IMG/VR virus record: IMGVR_UViG_3300023116_000175
Coordinates: 1 to 33,452 of that record
Length of the DNA: 33,452 nucleotides
From: a virus
Strand: one strand, 5' to 3'
This document shows positions 13,953 to 20,024 of the stretch, one piece after another. A model generated the notes under the pieces. It worked only from the letters and a program-made list of their open reading frames with translations. It was not told the origin of the DNA and made no database searches. Positions within the stretch are counted from its first letter, which is position 1. Each line of letters starts with the position of its first letter. Made by a program: the position numbers and the translations under genes.

Positions 13953-14147
13953 TCAGCACGACGCAGGCTTCGCAACGCCTGGTAGTTTGTTTGCGATCTC
14001 CGCTCGCATGATCCTGGCTTTCATTGGTGCCACGATTGCGAGTTTTGTTAGGTTTGCTCTCGAGTTTTCTTGCACGATGACCTCGATCGTTTCACCGGCC
14101 ATCTCGATCAAAACCTTTTCGCCTTGCTTCCTTGAAAGAATCAACAT
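13953..14147 (-). CDS. csrA: CsrA-family RNA-binding regulator
   Basis: 64 aa, the usual CsrA length. It starts MLILSRKQGEKVLI, matching the CsrA signature, continues with beta strands around EVIVQE and KLAIVAPMKARI, and ends RAEI, where Arg48 aligns with the RNA-contacting Arg44 of the E. coli protein. Leu4 and Arg6 are kept. CsrA dimers bind GGA motifs in mRNA leaders to block translation or alter stability. The gene sits in the early region behind the terminator at 14483. The SD is AAGGA, 9 bases from ATG, and the start codon itself lies in a near-consensus CsrA site, suggesting autoregulation. Phage-carried csrA may tune host or lysogeny genes; which ones is unknown. Confidence 0.9.
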   Translation of the reverse strand: MLILSRKQGEKVLIEMAGETIEVIVQENSRANLTKLAIVAPMKARIMRAEIANKLPGVAKPASC

Positions 14148-14158
14148 CCTGTATTTCC
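14144..14158 (-). promoter_or_regulatory. Putative CsrA-binding sites at csrA start
   Basis: The mRNA reads ATACAGGATGT at 14154-14144, one base short of the published SELEX consensus RUACARGGAUGU, and covers the csrA start codon. A second GGA is in the SD at 14156-14158, about 9 bases upstream, so a CsrA dimer could bridge both and block ribosome entry. The sequence match is direct; binding is inference. Confidence 0.55.
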
Positions 14159-14464
14159 TTATTTGTTAAGTTTCCAAACTCTGATCTCGCGGCCATGATT
14201 GGCCATCTGTTCCGAAAAGACTCGCAGACCCGTCCACTTGAAATCCGGCGTCTTGAAAAGTGAACCGGCTGCTGGCCCGAGTCGTGGAAGCGAACGGTTA
14301 TCCAGTTCCGCCGCTACGTCGTCCGCCGTGACCGTCCCCTGGCTTGTCGCTATCTCCTTCGCGATTTCGCGAGCGATGCGAAGCAGCTCTGGCCGCTTCT
14401 CGGCTGCAAGCTCCATCCCTTTCTGCTTGAGTCGCAATGACTCGTCCGTGTCATAAGTTTTCAT
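14159..14464 (-). CDS. Conserved small phage protein, unknown
   Basis: 101 aa. The N-terminal 45 residues are helical (LLRIAREIAKEIATSQGTVT), followed by ADDVAAELDNRS, LGPAAGSLFKTPDFKWTG and a final basic strand REIRVWKLNK. The layout resembles a winged-helix-like small protein recurrent in phage early regions: a helix pair, GxAAGSxF, then an RxIxVWxL end. ATG is 5 bases after GAGGG and only 18 bases after the T tract of an intrinsic terminator, making it the first gene of the replication operon. Possibly a DNA-binding accessory factor. Confidence 0.5.
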   Translation of the reverse strand: MKTYDTDESLRLKQKGMELAAEKRPELLRIAREIAKEIATSQGTVTADDVAAELDNRSLPRLGPAAGSLFKTPDFKWTGLRVFSEQMANHGREIRVWKLNK

Positions 14465-14482
14465 CGTTGCCCTCTATCCATG

Positions 14483-14529
14483 AAAAAACCCCCGCACACC
14501 TGTTGCTGTCACGCATCGAGTGTCGGGGG
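14483..14529 (-). terminator. Rho-independent terminator between lysogeny and early regions
   Basis: On the minus strand, CCCCCGACAC (14529-14520) pairs with GTGTGCGGGGG (14499-14489) with one bulged G, a loop of about 20 bases, and six T at 14488-14483. The GC-rich stem plus T tract is a classic terminator for minus-strand transcripts. The stop codon of the upstream leader ORF (14509-14511) lies in the loop, and the next ORF begins 18 bases after the T run, leaving no room for a promoter. Confidence 0.8.
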
Positions 14530-14727
14530 TAGGTCGATGACCTTTTTGGTCGTTTCCGATGCGTGACGTATCAAGAGTACGCTGCCAATGTCACTAGGCA
14601 ATTCAAAGAGAAGGTCGTTCAGGACGTCCATGTCCGTCGTGTATACGACGGTGATCGCACCAGTGTCCTGGCGTTGTCCTAAGAAAATCTTTTGCGTTTT
14701 TGGTTCTGCGTTTTCGTTCCAAAACAT
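14509..14727 (-). CDS. Small leader ORF ending inside terminator
   Basis: 72 aa, no recognised family. ATG at 14725-14727 follows AGG by 6 bases; a GTG at 14745 is an alternative. The product is soluble (FLGQRQDTGAITVVYTTD, then LLFELPSDIGSVLL) and looks like a real small alpha/beta protein. Its last codons encode the 5' arm of the terminator and its stop is in the loop, so a ribosome finishing this ORF would cover the stem. It could be a regulatory leader as well as a functional protein. Confidence 0.5.
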   Translation of the reverse strand: MFWNENAEPKTQKIFLGQRQDTGAITVVYTTDMDVLNDLLFELPSDIGSVLLIRHASETTKKVIDLPPTLDA

Positions 14728-14840
14728 GATCCACCTGTAATCCACTTCGAGTAAAACTTCGTGTTTTCTCGGTGATTAAGCAGATCGTCCAACGTGCCTA
14801 AGACACGCACTGGATACGCAAAAGACAATGACCGGATGCG

Positions 14841-14891
14841 AGCAGCGGAATCATAATCCGCGTGTCGGGGGTTCGAGTCCCTCTGCCGCTA
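14841..14891 (+). other. attP core: 3' part of tRNA-Met (CAT)
   Basis: On the plus strand the 3' portion of a tRNA is complete: anticodon stem GCGGA/TCCGC (14845-14849, 14857-14861) with 7-base loop ATCATAA giving anticodon CAT and U33; variable loop 14862-14866; T stem GGGGG/CCCTC around TTCGAGT (14867-14883); acceptor 3' arm TGCCGCT plus A (14884-14891). The matching 5' acceptor (AGCGGCA) and D-stem GCTC are absent upstream, so this is not a functional tRNA. Such fragments, next to a tyrosine integrase, restore the host tRNA after integration. Elongator Met is more likely than Ile2; CAT alone cannot separate them. Confidence 0.75.
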
Positions 14892-14915
14892 CTTACTAAA
14901 AACCTAGCAAATAAC

Positions 14916-14938
14916 GGTCGAAAAAAGTTCTCTCGACC
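14916..14938 (-). other. Hairpin after integrase stop
   Basis: GGTCGA (14916-14921) pairs with TCGACC (14933-14938). On the minus-strand RNA the stem can extend inward through A-U and G-U pairs. It begins two bases after the integrase stop. There is no clear T run after it, so it may be a weak terminator or an RNA-stability element. Confidence 0.4.
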
Positions 14939-14940
14939 CT

Positions 14941-16095
14941 CTAGGTGGACACTTGGGATTTGCACATCCCCACCGGAAATCCACCTACATCAGCCATTTT
15001 CTTTGAAAGCGTGTCCTGCTGGACGTCTGCGTAATACCGCAACAGTATTTGACAATCGGCGTGCCGAGTCAATTTCTGTACCTCTTTTACAGATAATCGT
15101 GCGAGCATTTCAACGGCAAAAGTTCGCCGCAAATCATGAGCGGATGCGTATTTAATCAGTCTGCTAGTTCGCTTGGTCACGATCCTCGCGGCTTTCCCAG
15201 CTCCGGCGATCACTCGGCAAAGCCGGTGCGGTGTCTTGTGCCATCCTCGCGTCCCTCTGGCTCGAGCAATCCATTCCAGATCCCCTGGCACCGTCCGCAG
15301 CCAATCGACGGCTCTCTGCGTCAGCGGCACGTCCTCCTCGAGTCCATTTTTTTGGTCGGAGCAAAAAGCGATCACTGGCACCGTCTCGTCGATGTAGGCG
15401 ACGTGTCTGCCTGGGCCATTGTTGAAACTGAGCCGATGGCAATCATCGACCCGCAACCCCATGAACCTGGCCGCGTAGATGGCTCGCACGAACGATTCAG
15501 GATCTTCGCCGGTTTTGAGTAGCGGTTTGCCATTCAGCTCGACGTTGGCCCGTATAGCGGCCACCATGCGATCAATTTCCTCGCCTGTCAGACTGCGACC
15601 ACCAGACACGCTTTCCGCCTTATCTGCTTTTCGCTTTCGCCTTCGCGGTCGCTTGATCGCTGGCAGCATGTCCTGGTCGATCCCCCAGTTTACGATCGCC
15701 CAGATGGTCGCCATGTTGCTGGCAATCGTTGCGGATGCCAGGTCTTCCGTGACCATCTGGCGTTCCACATCTAGCAAGTGCGTCTTGTGCAGACGGCTGC
15801 ACCAGAAATCTCCGTGGATTTTCTCGAACCTGCGAAGCATCGTTTCCGCTTTGTCGATCGCCCGTTTGCCGAGTCCGTGATAGTAGAGCGTCCGCACCTG
15901 CTCCAAGAACTGCGACCATTTCAGATCCACGCCGACAGCGTTCAGTTCATCCTCGATTTCACGCCGAGCATCTTCGATCCGGTTTCTCGTTTTCCGGCCT
16001 TCGTAGCGTCTCTGTCTGGTTCTTCCTGCGAGATCCGTCCAGCGAAACACGATTCCGTCTCGACCGGCCTTGACTGTTTTTACTTTGATTTTCAT
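14941..16095 (-). CDS. int: Tyrosine recombinase integrase
   Basis: 384 aa from ATG 16095 (an upstream ATG at 16128 adds 11 residues). A basic N-terminal beta region (FRWTDLAGRTRQRR) may bind arm sites, a SAM-like core-binding domain spans about 55-145, and the catalytic domain follows. Active-site residues: Arg215 (GLRVDDCHRL), Lys249 (SDQKNG), His320-x-x-Arg323 (AHDLRR), His345 (LTRHAD) and Tyr354 (LLRYY). All six are present, so the enzyme should be active. It would recombine the tRNA-Met fragment 50 bases beyond its 3' end with the host gene. Its 5' end overlaps the excisionase-like ORF by 137 bases, an unusual length. Temperate lifestyle follows from this gene. Confidence 0.9.
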   Translation of the reverse strand: MKIKVKTVKAGRDGIVFRWTDLAGRTRQRRYEGRKTRNRIEDARREIEDELNAVGVDLKWSQFLEQVRTLYYHGLGKRAIDKAETMLRRFEKIHGDFWCSRLHKTHLLDVERQMVTEDLASATIASNMATIWAIVNWGIDQDMLPAIKRPRRRKRKADKAESVSGGRSLTGEEIDRMVAAIRANVELNGKPLLKTGEDPESFVRAIYAARFMGLRVDDCHRLSFNNGPGRHVAYIDETVPVIAFCSDQKNGLEEDVPLTQRAVDWLRTVPGDLEWIARARGTRGWHKTPHRLCRVIAGAGKAARIVTKRTSRLIKYASAHDLRRTFAVEMLARLSVKEVQKLTRHADCQILLRYYADVQQDTLSKKMADVGGFPVGMCKSQVST

Positions 16096-16294
16096 TTTCT
16101 GTAGAAGCGACCCAATCTTTGACAGCATCGAGACAGAACCAATGCGAACCGTTCACGGTTTGGTATAACTCTGGATGCTGTGCAATCCATTTCGGCCAGT
16201 AAGTATCGCTGTAGCCGAAAAGTTCTTTGATAAGATGACCTGGTACGAGTCCATGTTTGACGATCGGGTGATGCCAATCTAATCCATCAAGCAT
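15959..16294 (-). CDS. Excisionase-like HTH ORF overlapping int
   Basis: About 111 aa as an ORF, of which the first 65 look real: LVPGHLIKELFGYSDTYWPK, then LYQTVNGSHWFCLDAVKDWV, resembling an excisionase or AlpA-type HTH with a wing. The rest is basic and antiphase to integrase, so probably shadow. ATG at 16292-16294 follows AGG by 8 bases. If translated to its stop it overlaps int by 137 bases; int is in the +1 frame, so a simple -1 slip would not fuse them. It probably encodes the directionality factor for excision or a repressor of int. Confidence 0.5.
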   Translation of the reverse strand: MLDGLDWHHPIVKHGLVPGHLIKELFGYSDTYWPKWIAQHPELYQTVNGSHWFCLDAVKDWVASTENENQSKNSQGRSRRNRVSLDGSRRKNQTETLRRPENEKPDRRCSA

Positions 16295-16502
16295 ACTTTG
16301 AGCCTGGGTTGCGCGGCCCACTCCGGGGTCGCTTTGGGAAACTGTAGTGACTGCGAGCCTGAGACTTTGGCGAGACGAAGGCTTGCAACTGGTTTGGGGC
16401 CGCGTGACCCACCTTTGATAGTAATCACGACGGTGGGCGATTTCGCCGATCAGCAACGAAAACGACGAAGAATAATGTCCTCGAGAGAATGGACACGTCT
16501 GG
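16295..16502. other. Intergenic region upstream of lysogeny genes
   Basis: 208 bases without a supported gene. They contain a 15-base inverted repeat (TGGGTnnCGCGGCCC, 16305-16319 and 16397-16411 inverted) with two mismatches, and a small hairpin GGCGATTTCGCC near 16437-16448. A promoter for the excisionase/integrase pair is expected here; I see no strong consensus. Confidence 0.45.
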
Positions 16503-17042
16503 TCACTGGCTCAAAAGAACGACTCCGATCCCCATCGGCCCTGGACCCCAGTCCTCGACGAACTCGATCGTGCGATGCTTTTGCTTTAGTTCGTTCCATA
16601 GTGCTGGCACTTGCACTGGTGGCTTTCCGATGATGTCATGAAATGCCACGCACTTAGTAGCCATCGGCGAATACAGCTCCCAGTCATTCCTCACTGCGTC
16701 ATAGGTGTGATCACCGTCGATGAAAATAGCGTCGAACGGGCCGAGCTTTTTAGCGGCTGTTACCATTTCCTCGCTCTGCGATCTGCCAAACAAAAGATGC
16801 GTCTCGCATCCAATCTCATTCAACTTTCTAGCTCTCTTGCGTAGCGTGTCATCGCTGCGACGAACTCCCCATCTTCCGTTAGGGTAATCGACTGCGACAG
16901 CCTTCTTCATAAATGAACCGATTGCTAGAAGTGAGTCTCCGTGTCTTGATCCGATCTCGAGATATGATTCGCAGCCTAACTTTCCGAGTAGGTGAACGAA
17001 TGGGAAAAACTCGCACATCTTTTGTGATTTGAGCTTGGTCAA
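16503..17042 (-). CDS. Class I SAM-dependent methyltransferase
   Basis: 179 aa. Motif I is YLEIGSRHGDSLLAIG (residues 29-44), a charged strand VAVDYPN follows, and the acidic motif FDAIFIDGDHTYDAVRND sits near 103-120. This is the arrangement of Methyltransf_24-type (cephalosporin-hydroxylase-like) enzymes found in sugar-modification loci. The start is TTG at 17040-17042, overlapping the cupin stop (TTGA) with GGAGG 6 bases upstream. It is the last gene of the glycan island, so O- or N-methylation of a sugar is more likely than DNA methylation; no DPPY-type DNA motif is present. Confidence 0.75.
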   Translation of the reverse strand: MTKLKSQKMCEFFPFVHLLGKLGCESYLEIGSRHGDSLLAIGSFMKKAVAVDYPNGRWGVRRSDDTLRKRARKLNEIGCETHLLFGRSQSEEMVTAAKKLGPFDAIFIDGDHTYDAVRNDWELYSPMATKCVAFHDIIGKPPVQVPALWNELKQKHRTIEFVEDWGPGPMGIGVVLLSQ

Positions 17043-17380
17043 TTTAAGCCTCCATGTCCTTCTCGGATAATGTCGTTAGCCGTCATTTCGGCCCAGTAAA
17101 GTTCAAACGCCACCGTCTGCTCGGTAGCTGCAAATCGGTGAAACACACCAGGTGGTACGTCGGTGTATTGTCCGGCAGTTAGGATCGTTATGTCGATCAG
17201 TCCTGATGGCTGCCAAACAGTAATCTCGAGTTCTCCGCTTTCAACCAGAAATCCGTTCCACTTGGTTTCATGCTTGTGCTTGCTGCAATAGCCACCGCAA
17301 TAAACACTGATCCGATGCAGCTCAAACATTGAACTGGCTTTGATAAGTTCGCTTTCGCCCCAGACTTTTCCAGTGATCAT
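17039..17380 (-). CDS. Cupin protein (sugar-metabolism type)
   Basis: 113 aa. Cupin motif 1 is seen as GYCSKHKHETKWNGFLVESGELEI (His at 36 and 38) and motif 2 as PPGVFHRFAA (His82). Two His plus the EGhL-like spacing fit a single-domain cupin of the WbuC/phosphomannose-isomerase or sugar-epimerase style. ATG overlaps the preceding stop as TGATG, AAAGG 7 bases upstream. Within a glycosyltransferase island it probably acts on a nucleotide sugar or sugar phosphate. Substrate unknown. Confidence 0.7.
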   Translation of the reverse strand: MITGKVWGESELIKASSMFELHRISVYCGGYCSKHKHETKWNGFLVESGELEITVWQPSGLIDITILTAGQYTDVPPGVFHRFAATEQTVAFELYWAEMTANDIIREGHGGLN

Positions 17381-18180
17381 CAAAACACCTTTCCGATCGA
17401 GCGTTCTAGTGGTTCTTCAATGTCGATAGAACCAACAGGGATCTGACGACGCAGTACCTCTCGAACGACAGCTCGTGACCCTTCTTTGCGTTGCAGCGGT
17501 GAGTGACCGAGTGCCTGGACAGGACGACCAGCCAATGCACACTCAAACAGAGATGTAGAGTTCGCAGCGATACAGAGCTTCGCATTAGCAACGTGCGGCC
17601 AAATCGTCGATCCACGGTAGTTCGGGAAACGAGTTTTGACGTTCACTCGTCGTTGCAATGGGTGAACCTTCCAGACGACTTTCTCTTTTGGCCACCGTCT
17701 GTCTGCTTCGTTGATAACATCCTGCATCGTGTGAAATGGCGAGTGATTGGTGATCGCATAGTCCTTTGGCAGTTGAAAAAAACCGGAAATCTGATCGCCT
17801 GGTTGTCCAATGTCGATGCCAGGTGCGTATCGCTCGAACTCGTTTTGCAGGTAAAGTTCGTCAGCGTCAGTGAGTTCCGGTACAGGTTCTCCGCGCAGCA
17901 GATCGCCACCGACGCTTCCGTTTTTGCTGATGATGTAATGCGACTTTTGCGATAGGTATCCGACCTCCATATAAAACACAGGCACGCCTGCGGATCGAAA
18001 CTGACCAGCCAGAGCTTTTTCCCTGGCGTTGTTTCCGTTCCAAATAATCAACGCATCGCATGTCGGTGGTTTCCTATCGACGACCAGTTCCGGTTTGTGG
18101 CCTCGCTTCGATAGAAAGTCTCGCAGCGGCTTGGTGTATCTGCGGTGGGCATTTTTACGTTTCCAAATCACGACTCTCAT
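17380..18180 (-). CDS. GT-B-like glycosyltransferase (capsule type)
   Basis: 266 aa from the ATG at 18178-18180, preceded by GGAGGT at 8 bases; the longer ORF upstream is shadow of the previous gene. N-terminal Rossmann half: RVVIWKRKN...ALIIWNG; C-terminal half: VVWKVHPLQRR, then CIAANSTSLFECALAGRPV, the donor-site pattern of capsule/Kdo-type and CMP-sugar-using transferases. It probably transfers a sugar to a phage or host surface polymer. It lies between a GT-A-like gene and a cupin. Confidence 0.6.
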   Translation of the reverse strand: MRVVIWKRKNAHRRYTKPLRDFLSKRGHKPELVVDRKPPTCDALIIWNGNNAREKALAGQFRSAGVPVFYMEVGYLSQKSHYIISKNGSVGGDLLRGEPVPELTDADELYLQNEFERYAPGIDIGQPGDQISGFFQLPKDYAITNHSPFHTMQDVINEADRRWPKEKVVWKVHPLQRRVNVKTRFPNYRGSTIWPHVANAKLCIAANSTSLFECALAGRPVQALGHSPLQRKEGSRAVVREVLRRQIPVGSIDIEEPLERSIGKVF

Positions 18181-18793
18181 GGAAACCGACCTCCTTGATG
18201 ATTCGACGATGTAATCGCTTGTTGCGGAGAAAATGTTCCTTGCTCGGTCGCTTGTGGTGAATGTGGTACAGCGGCCCGTTAAAACGCTTAGTGGCTGTCC
18301 GCCTAAGAAACTCCGTGTCCTCGCATCCCCATCCGTGGAATCTCTCATCCATCGGTGCGTCCATGAAGAAATCGTGCGTCACAACCCAGATGCCTGCCTG
18401 CGCCGGACGCCGCCTTGTTTGCATGAACCAACGTGCCGTGACCTTAGCCGCAGGATCACGATCCAAGATCCATTGCTTTTGAATGACTGACGTTGGACAG
18501 AACCGATTGTGTGGAATCAGCATCAATTCGTCATCCACTTCGTCAACTGCTCGACGTAGCGCATGATCGCACAAAAAGCAGTCTGCATCGCTGATGACGA
18601 TTTTGTGTCCTGGGAATCGTGCTACTGCTCGATTGATAACCTGCGAGCGGTTGAATGGCTTTTTGCTGCTATGCAGTTCGACGTGAACACTGTCATGACC
18701 AAGACGGTGCCGATAGTATCCGCACACCCAATCAAAACCAGCCTGACGGCTTTCGTTTGGCATCCAGGGAATGATGACTTTAACTGGTTGCAC
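18155..18793 (-). CDS. GT-A glycosyltransferase (Glyco_transf_7C-like)
   Basis: 212 aa. The nucleotide-sugar strand contains a DxD, VISDADCFL (near 68-74), and a later FHGWGCEDTEFLRR (near 158-171), the galactosyltransferase C-terminal signature with its catalytic acidic pair. HIHHKR closes the domain. Start GTG, GGAGG 6 bases upstream, two bases after the preceding stop. It would transfer a hexose or hexosamine onto a glycan or protein. Specific sugar unknown. Confidence 0.75.
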   Translation of the reverse strand: MQPVKVIIPWMPNESRQAGFDWVCGYYRHRLGHDSVHVELHSSKKPFNRSQVINRAVARFPGHKIVISDADCFLCDHALRRAVDEVDDELMLIPHNRFCPTSVIQKQWILDRDPAAKVTARWFMQTRRRPAQAGIWVVTHDFFMDAPMDERFHGWGCEDTEFLRRTATKRFNGPLYHIHHKRPSKEHFLRNKRLHRRIIKEVGFHESRDLET

Positions 18794-18794
18794 T

Positions 18795-20021
18795 TTATGC
18801 CTCCACGCTGCTTTTATGTGGAAACTTAGTCTGCAAGAAATCAGAAACCATTCCGTGATACCTAGAATGGATGTGATTCAGGATTGGTTTACTGGTGTCG
18901 ATCTTTTTAGTGTTGCTGACTACTCGACACGTTTTGCGGCCCCAGTCCACACCGCTGGCAGAGTGAAAACTGTTGAAGTAGATACATTCCCAGTTTCGAT
19001 ATTCCTCGAGCAGACGCAGTTGCCGTTCCATCCCTTGCAGCGATTCTGAGACGATAGGCTGTGGCAAGTGCGATGCAAAATCGTAGGTCGGTCGGTTGTG
19101 TTCAAACAGCCAAGCGTAAGCAGTCTGGCGAGTCCTTCCCCAAGCGTTCTGCGGCTTCCATTTCTTATAGCGATCCGGCCAGACGTGCCTGACATATTTA
19201 GGAGTTATGGCGTCACTCATGTCGAACGGGTTGATCCAGTAGAGATCGTCCATCATCCAAACGAACTGCGGCAGTCTTTCTGCTGCGTGCAAGATCCTCG
19301 AGTAACAGTCTTTGAACGCCTGGTGCGGACGCTTTGAAAGTCTTGGTTTCTCGAACATCTCGCCGGTGTACCATTCCGGTCGATCGCCGACGATGTAAAC
19401 CTTTGCGTCAGGATGCCAATGTAAAACGGATCGGATGGAATACTTCAGCTCGTCCCCGACAGCACCGTTTGCGAAGTAAGTCCAAACGAATGGCCAGGTT
19501 GACACCAGAGCATCATTTCCACGCTCTGTCAGATCGTCGATGGTTACTGCTTTTGCCTGGTCGATTGCTTTTCTTACAAGTGACGAAGCGACCGCACGAG
19601 CTGGTCGATCGCCAAAGATGGAAAGCAGTTTGTGTTTGCCTGCCTGGTGTACCAGGTGATCAACGATGTCATCAAACCGATTTGTGCAGCCGGTTACTCC
19701 CCATTCATTCATGCGCCGAGCATAACTGCGGCACGAACACTTTTTGCTTTTGAAAAAACCTGGGATCAGGCTTTCCAGTTCCGTCCCTGGCCCGTTTGCT
19801 GGCGGTCGAGCCGAAGCGAGTCTAGTGATTTGTGAGCTTGGCTCCTCGCCTCGATTCCTGACGGCTGCGAGTGCAATTCCGCCGGTGACTCGGTTCTGTC
19901 CCATTGGTGATGCTTGTTCGATGCAATCCCTGCAAGCAGCTTCGTTGACTTTGTACGGTTCACCGATCAGATGCGTGACGATTTCGCATCTTCCGTCTTT
20001 GTGTCTGTTGTGGCATTGCAT
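18795..20021 (-). CDS. Cys-rich + Stealth/GT-like sugar transferase
   Basis: 408 aa. The first 115 residues hold several Cys clusters (CHNRHKDGRC, CRDC, then KKCSCRSYARRMNEWGVTGC), suggesting a zinc-binding or structural N-domain. From about 175 a transferase-like domain follows: WPFVWTYFANGAVGDELKYS, SIRSVLHWHPDAKVYIVGD, then FVWMMDDLYWINPF with an acidic pair, resembling Stealth/capsular sugar-phosphate transferase or GT-A folds. The SD is GGAG, 13 bases from the ATG, which is distant. It directly follows the Ser-rich protein, which it may modify. Fusion of a Cys-rich module with a transferase is unusual. Transferase class is probable, chemistry open. Confidence 0.6.
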   Translation of the reverse strand: MQCHNRHKDGRCEIVTHLIGEPYKVNEAACRDCIEQASPMGQNRVTGGIALAAVRNRGEEPSSQITRLASARPPANGPGTELESLIPGFFKSKKCSCRSYARRMNEWGVTGCTNRFDDIVDHLVHQAGKHKLLSIFGDRPARAVASSLVRKAIDQAKAVTIDDLTERGNDALVSTWPFVWTYFANGAVGDELKYSIRSVLHWHPDAKVYIVGDRPEWYTGEMFEKPRLSKRPHQAFKDCYSRILHAAERLPQFVWMMDDLYWINPFDMSDAITPKYVRHVWPDRYKKWKPQNAWGRTRQTAYAWLFEHNRPTYDFASHLPQPIVSESLQGMERQLRLLEEYRNWECIYFNSFHSASGVDWGRKTCRVVSNTKKIDTSKPILNHIHSRYHGMVSDFLQTKFPHKSSVEA

Positions 20022-20024
20022 TTC

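Larger units (their letters stand above)
14728..14940. other. Intergenic region with attP and hairpin
   Basis: 213 bases without a gene between the integrase stop and the leader ORF. It holds the tRNA-Met fragment (14841-14891) and a hairpin (14916-14938). On the minus strand the 80 bases before the leader ORF are moderately AT-rich and could carry its promoter, but I see no convincing -10/-35 pair. Confidence 0.5.

Noticed and set aside
14800-14891. Complete tRNA gene
   Set aside because: The 5' acceptor and D-stem partners are missing; only the 3' part folds, so an attP fragment is the better call.
16503-17042. DNA methyltransferase (restriction evasion)
   Set aside because: No DPPY/NPPY or PC motif; the domain resembles small-molecule/sugar methyltransferases and sits in a glycan island.
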